Source of the DNA: Eutrigla gurnardus | Lineage: Eukaryota > Chordata > Actinopteri > Perciformes > Triglidae | Direction: 5' to 3' | Assembly (NCBI GenBank): GCA_963514095.1 | Contig: OY741280.1 | Span: 19,071,689-19,135,688, forward strand | Length of the DNA stretch: 64,000 nucleotides | Shown: positions 11,571 through 24,459 of the stretch, piece after piece | Numbering within the stretch: position 1 is the first letter of the stretch | Layout of the letters: every line of letters starts with the position of its first letter | Position numbers and translations under genes: made by a program | The notes under the pieces: model-generated | Told to the model about the DNA's origin: nothing | Database searches by the model: none | Seen by the model: the letters and a program-made list of their open reading frames with translations, nothing else

Positions 11571-11664
11571 ATGGCCGGGTTCATACCGGGTCTGCTGCCG
11601 ACGAACCACTCGCAGGAGAAGGAGTTCGCCCAGGCGTATGAGGATGTGCTGGAGCGATATAAAG
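11571..11664 (+). CDS. macf1: macf1 alternative N-terminal coding exon 2 (AYEDVLERYK type)
   Basis: This alternative first coding exon has 31 codons plus one base. The product begins MAGFIPGLLPTNHSQEKEF and ends AQAYEDVLERYK, then a phase-1 donor AAAG|GTAAAT follows at 11665. The start codon sits in a near-perfect Kozak context, GCCACCATGG. Dystonin has an isoform head of the same type (MAG...EYLQAYEDVLERYK) and plectin 1f has a shorter one (MAGPLPDEQDF...AYEEVREKYK), as I recall them. Neighbouring exon 1 is clearly MACF1-like, so this belongs to the same gene. The short acidic helical head replaces the Ser-rich N-terminus of exon 1 directly before the calponin-homology pair, so it could change actin binding or localisation (inference). 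It is driven by its own CpG-island promoter just upstream. Confidence 0.9.
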
Positions 11665-12413
11665 GTAAATGCAGCTTTAAAGTGCACATCATCTTTAATA
11701 TTAAGTAGATGCATTCAATACCAATGATCAAAGTGAAGTTTGAAGTGTCATAGCTAAGCCAAAAAAAATGCTGAAGTTACAGGATGAGTTTATGTTTATT
11801 CAAAATGTCCCTCTGGGAATATTGCAGGATTTGATTTTATCAGGGGATGAAATGGATGATTTGAAAACTTCCAACATGGGGCACAGATTGTTTCAGTCAG
11901 GCAGCCAGCCCAGTCTGCCAGTTTCATAATCTGGATTGTTTCATTGTTGATATTTTGGATAAACAAAGCAGTGCATCAAGGTCTGCCACATTATTGGCCT
12001 CCGTCTGCACTGGGTAGGGGCACGCAGCATGCCCTGACTCCCTTGTAATCACTTGCATGCTTTTGAGGCACCAGATGAAGCACTTTTATGAAGTCCCTCC
12101 TGCCCGCCAGCTTCAGGGAATCTCTCCCCGCACGGCCTCATGTTTCGTCTCGTGTTTGCTGTTTGTCCTGTAAATATGGAAGCTGCAGCCCGGCAAGTCA
12201 GTGGAAAAGGTTGAGCTCCACACCGACGAGGCGGTAATAATAAACCTCACACAAAGTGTCGCTTGTTGGGCCACTGGAGGTCTCTTTCTGTGGGTCTCTC
12301 TTATTGTTACCCCCTGCAGCGGAGGCCTTACCACCAGCATTGAGACTTGCTGTTTTATAATCCCAGTGACAGGGGCTCTTTAAAAATGAATGCCTCTACT
12401 GAAAATGACTGTG

Positions 12414-12470
12414 GTGGGGAGGGGGGGAGGTGTGTGTGTGCGGGAGTGGGGGACGGAAAGAGGATGGGGG
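12414..12470 (+). other. G-rich block with G-quadruplex potential
   Basis: At least four runs of three or more G occur within about 57 bases (GGGG, an eight-G run, GGG, GGGGG, GGGGG), separated by short spacers, one of them a TG repeat. Confidence 0.6.
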
Positions 12471-12582
12471 TGAGGACAGCCAATAGACTCGGGTCACATC
12501 TGTGATGCAGTCGCTGATGAAAAGAAGGTGGTTTTTAAATATTGATTATGGTAATGAAACTAAACTCCTCAGGGTTTGGGAC

Positions 12583-12615
<33 letters not shown>

Positions 12616-12638
12616 TGTGTGTGTGCGTGTGTGTGTGC
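12583..12638. repeat. (TG)n microsatellite, imperfect
   Basis: About 56 bases of TG with a TCTG and a TGCG interruption. Confidence 0.95.
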
Positions 12639-13514
12639 ACGTGACAGGTGGAGAAAGACAACATAGGATATGTCATCAGCTGTTGTTTAATCCTCCAACA
12701 TAAAGTGTCCATACAACAACGCTGTCAAAGGAAGAAACCCCTTGTCAGATGGTTTTCGTGACAGTTTGTCGCTTTGTTGTTGTGGCAAAGCGTTGCTCTG
12801 CTCTTATGCTCTGCAGGCCCGGCCTGAAATAAGCTTTCTTTTGAAGGAGAGTGAAAACACGTGGTCATATCTGGAATTCATCTCTGCACAAATATGCAGA
12901 CGTCTTCTGTGTATCTCCCGTACATCACATCACTCGAGGCCTTTTGGCCCAAATAGTAGCTTTGTGCTGCAGCAGTCTTTGGGCACAGAGAGGCACGAAT
13001 AACAGACGTTTGCAATAGTTTGTTTATAAAAGTCTGTCTGGCGCTGACTTTATTGTTGTCTGTAACAAATATCGCTCATAACTCAAGCTGGTTCAAGCAG
13101 ATGCTGTTCGACCCAGGTGTGTATTTTATTAGCACTAGCATTCATAGCTAGTTTAATGTTAACATATTGAAGGTGTTAATGTGTCTCAGGAGGCAGCAGG
13201 ACTTCTGTCTGTATCTCACAGACCTCTGTACATTCACCCAATGGGTTGGCAATGCAGAGCTGCACTCCTGCAGCCAATGATTGCACTCCACTAAAGTGCA
13301 ATTTGTCGATCGCAGTTCAATTTTAGCTTTGATGAATAAGAAAGGCAGTAGAGGTGGTGTCTCCCAGGAGAGGGGTGATTTAAAGGAAGGTGACACGAGC
13401 ACATTGATTGGAGCAGAGCTGGACAGAGGCCTCTTGGGCCTTTTAGACATGTCAACACATAACTGAAGACCGGCATTGTTGATGGCTGCGTACCAACTAA
13501 AGGATTCTTAATCA

Positions 13515-13735
13515 AAGTCCTGTCTGAATAAGTAGGTTTTGACTTCAACACCTCAGCAGCTCTCAGATCTTCAGGCAGACTCTTCCAGCAGTTCGGACCA
13601 TAAAAGCCAACAGCTGATTCACTAAAGCTTTTAGTCCTGCACGTTGGAACAGCTACGGGACTCGTAGTACTGCATCGGCTCGACTTATTATATGAGCTTT
13701 GTGGCTCGGTAAGGCTGCAGGTTTTTACCATCTCG
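13515..13735 (-). mobile_element. Degenerate teleost interspersed repeat, possibly a LINE 3' end
   Basis: On the minus strand a broken reading frame gives RTKSFSESAVGFYGPN followed by CWKSLPEDLRAAE. This resembles the block RTxSFxxxAFxxxxPxxWNSLPxxLR near the C-terminus of many fish non-LTR retrotransposon ORFs. The plus-strand DNA (AATAAGTAGGTTTTGAC, CAGGCAGACTCTTCCAGCAG, GGACCATAAAAGCC) also resembles a known teleost non-coding repeat, so the class is uncertain. No reverse-transcriptase catalytic motif is present. If it is a LINE, only the tail remains. Confidence 0.5.
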
Positions 13736-13963
13736 TCTCTGTAGTCAGTGCTTTAATGAAGCTGTAACCCTATAGGACCTGTTCTGTGTCCTCTGGAGGC
13801 GCTCCACTGCAATTGGACTAATGCTGCCCCTGTCTAATGATATTTTTGCTCTTTGATGAATGCTAGCAACAATAGCACGTATGCTGTCTAAGGAAAATGT
13901 CAAGTTTCATTCCACTCTCTTTCCCTCCCCCTCCCGTTAGCCTTGGATTGCAGCGATATTTAA

Positions 13964-13990
13964 ATATATATATATATATATATATATATT
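13964..13990. repeat. (TA)n tract
   Basis: About 27 bases of alternating A and T flanked by AATATTTAAATA-like DNA. Confidence 0.9.
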
Positions 13991-14208
13991 CATATTCATA
14001 TGCTGCAGTGAAGTTGACATTTTTAACGACTGTCCTGACCTGAGTGTTCACTACTCTGTCAGCTGGGTGCGAGTCACTTGTAGCAGTAGCCTGGAAGAGG
14101 AGACGCAGAAATGAACTTGGCGTCCTGCTTGTGGCAACACTTGACAGAAACTGGAGGTGGGGACATTTGATACAGCTTGAATAATTCACGGGGATGGTAG
14201 GGCGATCG

Positions 14209-14233
14209 TGTGTGTGTGTGTGTGTGTGTGTGT
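14209..14233. repeat. (TG)n microsatellite
   Basis: Short uninterrupted TG run of about 25 bases. Confidence 0.9.
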
Positions 14234-14794
14234 AAAACCGCTGCGTAACAATGACAGGATATCTAAAGCAATAGCGACAGGCTCATGTATGGAAAAACAC
14301 CGGGACCTGACTCAGAAAACAGTCCGAGTCAGTGGAAAACCAAAGTGGTTCAGGGCAGATTGACAGCAACATTCACACGAACATTATATCCACTCTTGGA
14401 GCTCCATAGTTATTTTGTAATGCTGCAGCGCAGTATGGATTTCTGCTCCACTGCTCTTTTTTATTCTTAGTCATGTTAATTGGATGAGTATAATAACATT
14501 TACACAAGCTTAACAGCAGCTTAAACGTGTGCCGAACGTGACGGGGACATGTTTGTCCCATGAAAGGCCTTTTAGAGCCAAATATAAGTCAGGAAACATG
14601 GAGGAAACGGAACAATCGGACATTTAGACGAACAAGATGGTCAGGAAGTCGGCAGCCAGAACTTTGCCCTTTTCTAAATGTAGATATGATAAAATGTGCC
14701 GTGCCGTCTGGCAACCCTGTCTCCTACTGAATTACGTTCCCGTACAACTACACTGCACTTAATTGCATTTCGATGGAAACTTTGTTCAGTTTGC

Positions 14795-15090
14795 AACAGT
14801 TTGAAACGTGTCCCAGTGAAGTGTGATCATCCCCAGTGAAACTTAATATTTTAGACTGTAGCGCGATACGGAGGCACAGTGGACGGAGGCTCAACACTAT
14901 CTCGTTGCTAAAAGTTTCACATTGATTGATAGATGTCACAATATTGTGGGTTGGAATTGATTGGTACTAGCTTACATACGTTTTGATTGACACAAAGAAA
15001 AGGCGACATAAAAATATGAAGATATGGATGGTTTTGTAATTTAGTTTTGCACACATTTTAAATAGGGGCACAATGTAACCGGTGGGATGT
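14795..15090. repeat. Interspersed repeat, copy A (second copy at 42925-43225)
   Basis: Shares an ordered set of matches with 42925-43225. The best is GCTAAAAGTTTCA(C/T)ATTGATTGAT, followed by a degenerate ATTGG(T)TxxAATT block, TTTAGTTTT, and GCACAATxTxACCGGxGG. The copies are clearly diverged, so this is an old dispersed element. Its class is unknown and neither copy codes for protein. Confidence 0.6.
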
Positions 15091-15693
15091 GATCTAGAAA
15101 AGTTATAAGAGTTATTTCGTCTTGAATTTAATGTCGTACATTGAATAACTAAGTGGTTATGTTAAGGTCACAACTTATGCAACTTAAAACTGCAAACTGA
15201 GTATCCTGAGTGTTAGTGTTCAGTCAGATGGGTTCAGAGTTGTTCTCTCTGTACACTTGACACCTCTAAGTCATGGATACGTGGTCAGTGCCAGTCAGCT
15301 CAGTCCTCCTGCTGCCCCGTGACGCCGTGTTCACCCTCTAAGCTGCTTCATAGCAGCCAAACAGAGGACACGTTCGCTGTAGACCGGTCTACATCGGGAT
15401 TAATGTTTAACTGAGCCATTTAGAAGTCACACATACGTTCACACACACCGTCTTTTAATTTAAATCACACACAGTCACTCATGCTCAGACATTTATACAC
15501 GTTCACTTTGGCTCTTTATATGATGGAGCTCTTCAAATGCCAAAATGATAACACATATCAGTTTTTTAAATGGCATTTTGCTTAAAATCATATATTTGTA
15601 CAAACAAAATATTTTAAAACTATCCAATATGATGATAACACTGACAGTGAATGTACAGGAATGTTTAATTTTTCTAGTAACCTACAAATGGGG

Positions 15694-15798
15694 ACAGGAA
15701 GTGCGCAGAGAATAAGGAAGGGTTCGCTGATCAGGAAGTGTTCGCTGACGTACCGCAGTTTCACGGGATACAGGAAGTGTCAGGCCAGCTCTTCCTGT
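15694..15798 (+). promoter_or_regulatory. Cluster of ETS-type GGAAGTG motifs
   Basis: ACAGGAAGTG occurs at 15694-15703 and 15770-15779, TCAGGAAGTG at 15731-15740, and an inverted CTTCCTGT at 15791-15798. A partial duplication, GTTCGCTGATC / GTTCGCTGACG, accompanies the middle copies. It may be an enhancer or just a small local repeat. Confidence 0.35.
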
Positions 15799-18110
15799 CT
15801 CTCCAGATCAGTGTCTGTGTGTTTGGAGCCGCCTCTCCGATTCTCCACACGCTGTGTGGCCGCACAAAGGCCGCCTGTGCTTTTCCAACCACCTCATGAA
15901 TGTGGATCTAAAGTGGATCTGTTTGAATACACCATCTTTTCCATCGACCGTCTGTCAGGTGTCCTGTCTTGCCACCCCTGCCTGAGAAATGTCCTCTTCT
16001 GTGCTAATGTGACCCCGTTGGGAGGTAAAATTAGACCGTGAAATGTCCAGATTAGATGAGGGGCAGAGTGTGGAAATTTGTACTTGCTTTCGTAATTGGT
16101 TATTGAACGGGTGATCTCTGACACTGGAGGATATAAGAGGGAAGAGAGATGGAAAGGGAGCTGAAAATGACAAGTAGAGAGGGATAGATTGTCCAATTGA
16201 CGACAAAACAACAGAGTGAATATCAGAGAGAAGAGGAAGGATGTTGAGAGAGAGAGTGAGAGGCAGACATGCCAGCTATCGGCCAGTCGCTGAGTTACAG
16301 CTGGATTTTTCCACGTGGCCTAGTTTTTCCTGTCGACTCCCTCGCTCCTGCTCTCCTGTCACGGTAGATCTCTGCCCACAAGAACACCTCCTCCTCCTCC
16401 TTCCTCCTCGTCCATTCCTCCTCCTCCTCAACAATTACTCGGCACAATCTCTCTCTCAGATCACACCCTGGTCAAGCCTTTTTCAACCTTAAGGCTGTTC
16501 ACGGACGCTGAAGTCCATTTCTAGATCATCAGTTCCTCTGCTTTACTACAATAATCGTATTTCACAAAGTGCTGATGAAACTTGTTATAATAATTTCATT
16601 TTTACTCCTTCATGCTACTAACAGCTGTTTTATTTGGCCGTCTCTGTGTTCATTTCCCTCCTCGCCATCGATCCCTTCTAGTCTACATTTTCCTCACGTT
16701 CTCACTCTCTTATTTCATTATCTCTTAATTCTTTCTCCCTTTCTGCTTCTCTCTCTCCCCCTCCCTCCTCCCCCTCCCTCATTTCCCGGTTGCTTCCTGT
16801 TTGGTTACATTCTCCAGCAGCACCTGACTGTATCGGCACGGAAAACCTAGCTTGAAAGCTAAAGCGCTACTGTTCATAGCTGGAGAGAAAGAACTGACAC
16901 TCCCAGAGCTCGGGGCTCCGGGAGTGTTAAGCGTCTGGGATTTGAGGTTAAACCCCACAGTCAAAACAACTTAATTTGCGTCACCATTGTCTCTAAAAGA
17001 GATACCAGAGCGCATGCTCTTAATCACACTCACGTCGCTCTTTGGTTCAGACTGTAACAGTATTTTAAATAAAATGCCCCAAATATTAAAAATAGATTAT
17101 ATTTGTAGTGATTTATAGTGAATGAGTGCTCATTTAAATAGTACGCATGCATGTAAAATAAACACCACAGGAAAATAATAATGGCCCACTGCTGGTTGTT
17201 TTTCATCCTAAAAGAAACATTCAGTAAAAAACATTCTTCTTGTCTCTTTACGCTCTCCATATTAATCTTCATATGCTGTAAATCTGTGACGTCTCTCCTC
17301 CCCCGTCTCCCCTCACCCCTCCTCACCCTCACTGTCCACTCCCCTCTTTAGCCCTCAGGGTCTTTACATAACCAGCTCCCAGCTGATTTTTGTAAAATAA
17401 TCAATGAGCTTCATTGTGTGTGTGTGTGCTTGTGTGTTTGTGTGTGTGTGCTTGTCACGGGGGGGAAACTGAATTGAATGGTTGTGCAGGCTGCAGCCAG
17501 CCAGTGTGAAATATTTGCCCCAGCCGTACAAATGTGTGTGTTGGTGCATCATTTTGTGTGTGTGTGTGTGTGTGTTGGGTAACAGTGGCTCTCTCACACA
17601 GGGCCCGTATTCATGACACACTGTTAACAGTGAAGACTGTGTGGCCCCGACCCACATCTCTTTGAAACGCTTCTCCTGGAGTTTGCACTGATCCTGCAGA
17701 GGGATGTTCGTTCCAGCTCTGCTGGTGCATCCTGGGTGTTTTAATGTGATTGCTGGAAGAGAGGGGGGAAGGAATATCTGGCTGTGCGTTTGTGTCGGAG
17801 GCTACTTTCATTTGAAGGAAAAAAAAATGGGTCAAGAATATAGAGATGTTGCCATGCATGATATCACTGTGTGTGGATGTGTGTGTGTGTGCATGCACGC
17901 TCTGCAGGATCCCTGGCGCTGTGCCATGACTTGAATCGATAATAAGGCTCTACGTGAAATCGAGGGAGGGACGCGCTGCTGTTTGACCTTTTGTGACACA
18001 TAAACACACACACGGTCATATCCACTCTCAGAATTAATGTAATGAAACAGACTCTGCATTTAGTTCATACTCAATCAGCGTTTAAATTCAAACCTGTGGA
18101 TACACTTGTC

Positions 18111-18112
<2 letters not shown>

Positions 18113-18196
<84 letters not shown>
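18113..18196. repeat. (TG)n microsatellite
   Basis: About 84 uninterrupted bases of TG. It lies 121 bases before an inverted (CA)n array. Confidence 0.97.
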
Positions 18197-18199
<3 letters not shown>

Positions 18200-18316
18200 A
18201 GAATGCAGCAGAGCTGTCAAGATAAAGTAGACGATGGAGAGACGGTTAATAAATTAATCATGAATGCTGCTCTAAGAGCAATATAGGGGACAGTGGTAAG
18301 TCTGCAGGAAGCATCG

Positions 18317-18317
<1 letters not shown>

Positions 18318-18368
<51 letters not shown>
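18318..18368. repeat. (CA)n microsatellite
   Basis: About 51 bases of CA, the complement-side partner of the TG array at 18113-18196. Confidence 0.97.
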
Positions 18369-18369
<1 letters not shown>

Positions 18370-19644
18370 CCCCCTATAGGGCATCATCTGTCTAAGGGCT
18401 GAACTGCATCCTCCCTTTTCTTTTTTCTCTTTTTCACCTCCACTATGAGAATTACTTAAATATTTAAATATTCTTTGTGTTAATTAACAGATTAGCTTGT
18501 GCTCTTTTTCTGCCGACACTGTGAGGTGAGGTTAAGCCATTCATGCCAGTTCTGTGTGATTGATCCCGCTCTCTGACTCTCATTTCTTATCCTCCTCCCT
18601 TTTCTCTTCCTAGATCTTCCCTTGTGTCTGCTTGTTCACATCCGTTGTCCTTCACAGATTTTCTTATTCACGTCTTCACTTGCTCTCCCTGTTAATCTTC
18701 TAATGAAGGCGGTGGAAGGAGGTAAATCTATACCTCCCCTCGTCTCTCCTCCTGTCATTCAGATAGATGTGTCCGCTCAGCCTCCACATCAGTGAGATTG
18801 AAGGCTGAGGGATGGGATGCAAAAGGAGACGGGCATTTGAAAAAAAATGATGTATGTAAGGGACTGAAAAGAATAAGACAAGATACAAACAGACAACAAG
18901 AGTATAACCATAAAAACAGCACGTTTTAAAGCTTGGTTTAAGAGATGATGATGTCATATTTGGCTCTTCTCCCGTCTGTTTGGTCCGCACAGCTTTTTAC
19001 TCGAGTCAGGAGAAAGGCGTGAGTGGTTGTAGTGTCTGTTGACGCCTAGGGCAGCTAAGGTTGGAGCTCTGACTGTGTTTGAGTCATGCTGAGTTGTCGA
19101 AACATGAAAAAAGTTTGAACAAACGTTACTTTTAGCAAGACAAACCAGAAAAAGAGAGAGTAGACATTCATTGCTGCAGGAGAAAGAAGCGACTTATTAA
19201 GATGTTTGGCTGGAGCTCGTCATGGTTAATCATTGTGTAATGATACTCGTTACTTGGAGAGGTTGAAATGAGATACTAGTTATTATAATTAGCTTGATGG
19301 AGTAGTAGCAGGGGGCGGGGCTTAACAAAGACAGCTCATAGTCCGTATCAAAAACCAGCTATGTCATGAAGAGGTCTGCATGCTGTATACACACTGTGTT
19401 TGTTGTCCAGGCGCTCTAATAAGTGTGTGAACTGTCAGTCCCATCCAATCGGACGTGCACTCTGCCCCTCAATCCCGTCGGATGAAAGGAAACGCTGATG
19501 ACGGCGAGTGTCGACTCCGGCTTGTGACCGCGAGAGAGGCAGGGTGACTTTTAATCTGCTCCAATTCTTTTCAGCCTGTGACTCTCAGCTGACTGCACAC
19601 TCACTGTGAGACACTGGGTCACACACTGGAGCCACTTAGCAGGT

Positions 19645-19696
19645 ACACACACACACACACGCACACTGCAAGGAAGGTGTGTGTGTGTGTGTGTGT
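19645..19696. repeat. Tight inverted (CA)n / (TG)n pair
   Basis: CA repeats (19645-19666, one GCAC variant) and TG repeats (about 19677-19696) are separated by only about 10 bases, so a single strand can fold into a hairpin stem of roughly 20 pairs. Confidence 0.9.
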
Positions 19697-22600
19697 CTAT
19701 TCAAAATGTGTGTTTACAACAGGTTTTCTCCCCTAATCATCACAATTAGTGTAAGCCTCGACCATTAACATTTGTGCATTAATCCAGTTTTTCCCAGGGG
19801 TTTAAGGTTTAACACTTCTCTTCAGACAACGAGGGAAGACAAACCTGGCAGTACACAAAACACTGGCTGTCCTCTGTTTACCTGGAGAGGGAAAACCAAC
19901 CAGTTTGGTATCTTCCAAGACCGTTTAGACCCTGTCTGACTGCTGTCTGTGTTTAGTGTGTTAGGGTTTATTCATTTCTCGCTCCACCCTAATGTGGTGC
20001 CTTCTCTCGGTGTATTTGTGGTATTGCTTAAACTCCACGCGCCTTGTGGATCACCGTTTGTGTCTGCACGTCTGCGTGTGTGTGCTCGTGAGGCGGTGTG
20101 AGGATTTGCCATTCAAAACAGGCTGTGACGGTAATCTGGTCCATCCTGGCGCAACGTCACACAGACGGCCCCAGCAGGGGCCGAGCCCTAATCTCATTCA
20201 TCCACTTTACTACACCGACGCCCTGGCGAGGAACCCAGGACACCCCTGGTCACAGTGGACCGGTCCATTCCCTCATTCTCTTCATCGTCAGGGCTGTACC
20301 ACTGATGCTGCTGCTGCTGCTACAGGCGCGTTTACTGGTTGTTATGTAATTCATCGAGGCGCTGACATCATGGAGGAGTGGGAAGCCTGCCGTTGCATTT
20401 GATTTCTGGATGACTAGAAAGCACATTGTTGGATGGGGCTGTGTAACAGAAGCTTTCACAGAGGTCTGATTCATTCTGCACCTGCAGCCTTCGACATTAA
20501 ACAGTGCACTGCTGTGCTGCACTCCCTCGCAATTACTGCAATTAGATTGTCTATCTTTTTAGTGCCGAGCCTTTTTAAATCCAACAGCCCCTCTTTAAGC
20601 TTCTTGTCTTTTTGTGTCAGCACTGATGTCCTCCTCCTTTCCCCCTCCCACCTCAGAGAACAGCAGTGGTTTTCTGTTTTAGGGGGGAGGCTAACATAAT
20701 GATAGGAAAGGTTCACATTGTTACTCGTGTTTAATATAAAGGTGCCATATAAACAATTAACTATCATCGCCAGGATGTGAAAGGGAATCTCAGCATCTTG
20801 CAAAATATATCCAGTGGTTTTCAGCAGATTTATTTATTTTATTTCTAGATATCACGTTGTGTCGCTGAGTTTAGTTCCGTGTCATAAAAGAGGGACATTT
20901 TATTTGGTCAAGCTACATTAGATTCACTCATCAGTAAAACAAATGGAACGCAACCCTTTTTATATTCATGGGTTAATTGTTATAAGTCGGCTATAATTAT
21001 CAGAACAATAAAAGCGTAACTGAAATGTAGAGCTCAGATATAAACATAAAATAAGAGACTATGGAAGGTATTTTGCAAACTTGCTTGGAGACCCTAATAA
21101 AATCTCCTGTAGGTCCCGACCCAGTCTTTGGGAATAAGAGAACCCCCCTCCCTTAAAAGGTTTAAGCAACTTGGGCAAGAGTTGTGCTTAAAATAGGCAA
21201 ATATTTCCTCAGCTCTCACTTTAGAAAAGTGTTGTAGACGCTGGATGTTGCAGCCTCGGTGCTGATGCTGTCCTCGTCCTGACCCGCCGCTCTGCAGCAC
21301 CGCCTGTGTGGCCTCAGAGTGTAAAGACTTCTGATTCATCATCTTATTTTTATCTACCCCGGATGAAAACTCCTATCATACCATTCTCATGACACACACT
21401 CCCTCTGTACTTTTTTTATCCCCTCTCTCCAGACATGCACTCTTTCTAAGGCCAAAGACGGCGACCGGAGGCCGGTTTCTGTTCACGTTTTGTCCTATTT
21501 TTGTACTTTCATACTTTGTTGTTTGAGTCCCCATTTTTTCCTACTCCCCTTACTCATTCCCTCCTCCTCGCTATCTTTACCAGGTCAGTAGTCAGAGCTG
21601 CTGTTAATCTCTTACAGCTCCAGCTACTTCTCTTAACAGGCTTTGCTCTTAATTCAGAAACTCTAAAATTACCATCCTGCGGGCATGAGTGTCTGTGTGA
21701 GCATGAATCTCATCCACTGTGAGTGTGTGTGTGTTTTCATTTTCTGTCTCAGTTCATTAGCACTGGAGTGAATGCAGTGTCTTATTAGGGTTGAGCTATA
21801 ATGAGCCGCTGTTCAGCAGATGGGCCGTCAGTCAGAAACATTCTTGTGTATCAGCCGTTGATTAATTGAATAATGCAATATCTTTATTTATCCGAGTGCA
21901 TACAGCCAACGTTCATCAGCAGATCAATCATCTCCACATCAGTAGAACTTGTATTTGCTTTATGAGCAACACAACCATTAAGTACATGCTCTAATCTGCT
22001 ATTCATATCGGGTCTGCGATCAGATCGGAAGGTATTGATTGCTCAGTGTGTCTCTCCGACGCATTATCTCGCACAGTTTGAAGTCGGAGCTGATTGCCCC
22101 CGGGGCCTGACGGTGTCCGATCAATAGGCATGTCAGAGAGATGAGATGTTGGCTGAGAGGTTCATCAGGCTAACGGCCAGTTCTTCTGATTAGTTATAAT
22201 AAATAAAATAAAACTCAAAATAGCTATTTCACCCTCTTCTCATAATCTTTTATTATGCTGGGGATGTTTCCTCACTTGAGTTGATTCTGGTTTAAGCTTC
22301 TTACTGCAGTAAAAATGTAGTTATTGAAAGGTTAAACCCCAACAAGTACAGATTAAATTGCAATATTTCATTATATTATGAAGAAGTTCATGTGAATAAA
22401 TGTCCTCCACAGACTGAAATTTAATTCAACAAATAGTATAACACTAATAATATTAGTGCAACCTGATCTTTATCAGCCACGAGGTTAAACAGAACGCTGT
22501 TGATTTAAGAATTGGAAAGACGACGTTAGGACTGAAGCTTGGAAGTATTAATAATGCTGTCTCTCACTAATAATCATGCAGTCACATGCTCATATATGTA

Positions 22601-23305
22601 ATAAATGTGTGTGGGTGTGTGTGGGTGGACATACATTATGTGTGTGGATATGCGTGTGAATGCGCTCATCATTTTGTGCTGCTGTTAAGTATGTCAGTGT
22701 TGGTGTGAGACCACGTCCTACTCTCCGTGACCTGCTCCATCTGGCAGCCGGTCTCTGCACCCTTTAATCACCAGACCTCAGCCCTCTGCTCCACGGACAC
22801 CTTGGATGTCTTTTATTCTTCTCCTTTAATGCCCAGTTTTGGGGCAAGATAACGCCCCAGTTTTTTATTCTGCATTTTCCAGTGTTTGATTCTGTGCTGC
22901 ATCAGTAAATGCCTCTAAGTTGTACATGTATATTGATTTTTGTCAGATGGCTGATTCAACAACAACAACAAAAAAAAAATTGTGGAAAGCTAGAACTCAC
23001 ATTCAAACAATATATATTAGATTATTTTTGGGAGTTTAAAAGCAAAATTTGAAGCTGATTTAGTGCGGTGGTTAAATGTAGCATTACTAAACAGGCCACA
23101 TGTCAGAGTAGAAGGGATGATGAAAGAGAAGGGGGGAGGTGCGACTCTCCTGCTCTCTTCCACGTTAGCAGGTCTCCTGGATTTTCCCGTCTGTCACCCC
23201 TCTTTTGCTAATCCTCATCCCTCCCTCCCTCCCGACGTTTCCTCACTCTGCCTCTTCTCTTTTTTTAATCTGAGCATTTAGTCAGACAATAACATTCCTG
23301 GAGGG

Positions 23306-23360
23306 GGATGGATGGATGGATGGATGGATGGATGGATGGATGGATGGATGGATGGATGGA
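23306..23360. repeat. (GGAT)n tetranucleotide array
   Basis: About thirteen near-perfect GGAT units, followed by purine-rich DNA to about 23455. Confidence 0.96.
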
Positions 23361-24459
23361 CGGGAGGAGGCAGGGAGGGGTCATGGAGGTGTGAAGGGGG
23401 TTCAGACAGAGGAGGGGGAGGGGAGAGAGAGGAGGAAGTGGATGGATGGGAGATTCAGAGCAGATGTGGGTGGTAAAGGTCCGTTGTGCATACATCTTAA
23501 AATACTGAATATCAACATTTTGGACGGTTGATCGGACAAAACAAGACATCTGAAGTCTCAGCTTGGAGAGAAATTTCAATATTTGCCGAGTGAACTATTA
23601 ATCGATAATGAAAATAATCATTATTTGTGGCTCTAACCTTTTTAATGTTTGGCATCGTCTTGTGTCTCTCGTCTGCTGCACATTTGAACTTTGGTAACGT
23701 AATAATGCCTCGTGGTAAAACTATCTTCTTAAGCGAAGTGAAACGGAAAATATTGAGACGCCACATTATGGCTGGAGATTGTCAACTTCTTAGTGACCTT
23801 GTCGGACATTAATTTAATAAGAAGTGGTGAAAAAGGCATGAGTGGGAGGGATGGTGCTCATTGTCGCCCTGGGGAGATAACAGTTATTATCACAAGTTAA
23901 CTTTGCATTATAGCTGAAGGCTGATCTCTCTCTCCCCTCCCTCCCTCTCTCCCCCTCCGTCCCTCCCTCCCTCTCTGTGTGTGCTTTAGAGCTTGAGGAG
24001 CCACTTTCTGTGGAAAGAGCACACAATTAGGTCATGATTTCTGTTGATTTAAGTGAAACATACCTCTGCAAACACTCACTTAACGCACGTTTCCCTTCAT
24101 ATATAAATTCCTGAAAGTGGGAGAAAAAGTGTGTGTGTGCGTGTGCATGAATGTGTGTGTCTGTGTGTGTTGAAGCCAGCAGTGACACAGCAGAACCAGA
24201 GTGAAAGTGAAGCTGCAAGAACATTCCTGAAATAACAAGCATGATGGCGGGAGGAGGAGGAGGAGAAGGAGGAGAGAGGAAGTTGGCAGCTGTTTTTTCT
24301 TCTACTGTTCTTAAAGAGACAGGAGACTTGAGAGGAAGAAGCCTTATGACTCTGAATACCTCTCACTTTAGGGTAAACCTAATCCCCGATCACACATTAA
24401 AGTGGAGCTGAAACACAAGTATCTCATTCTATGGGCGTTGGACCTATTCAATGACGATG

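Larger units (their letters stand above)
11665..24459 (+). other. macf1: macf1 intron segment after exon 2
   Basis: About 12.8 kb of non-coding DNA. It holds a G-rich block (12414-12470), TG/CA arrays, an old interspersed repeat (13515-13735), a TA tract (13964-13990), a repeat copy at 14795-15090, an ETS-motif cluster (15694-15798), pyrimidine-rich blocks near 16380-16430 and 16720-16790, and a GGAT array (23306-23360). Bases 21860-22160 are unique and balanced in composition and may be conserved regulatory DNA. The frames seen are short or low in complexity, and none ends in a convincing phase-1 donor. Confidence 0.65.

Noticed and set aside
13291..13731. 146-codon minus-strand frame as a cellular gene
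   Set aside because: The recognisable part resembles the tail of a fish retroelement or dispersed repeat, and the frame breaks outside it.
15661..16041. 126-codon plus-strand open frame, MFNFSSNLQMGTG...
   Set aside because: No family resemblance; partly made of a small duplicated GGAAGTG region. Better explained as intronic chance.
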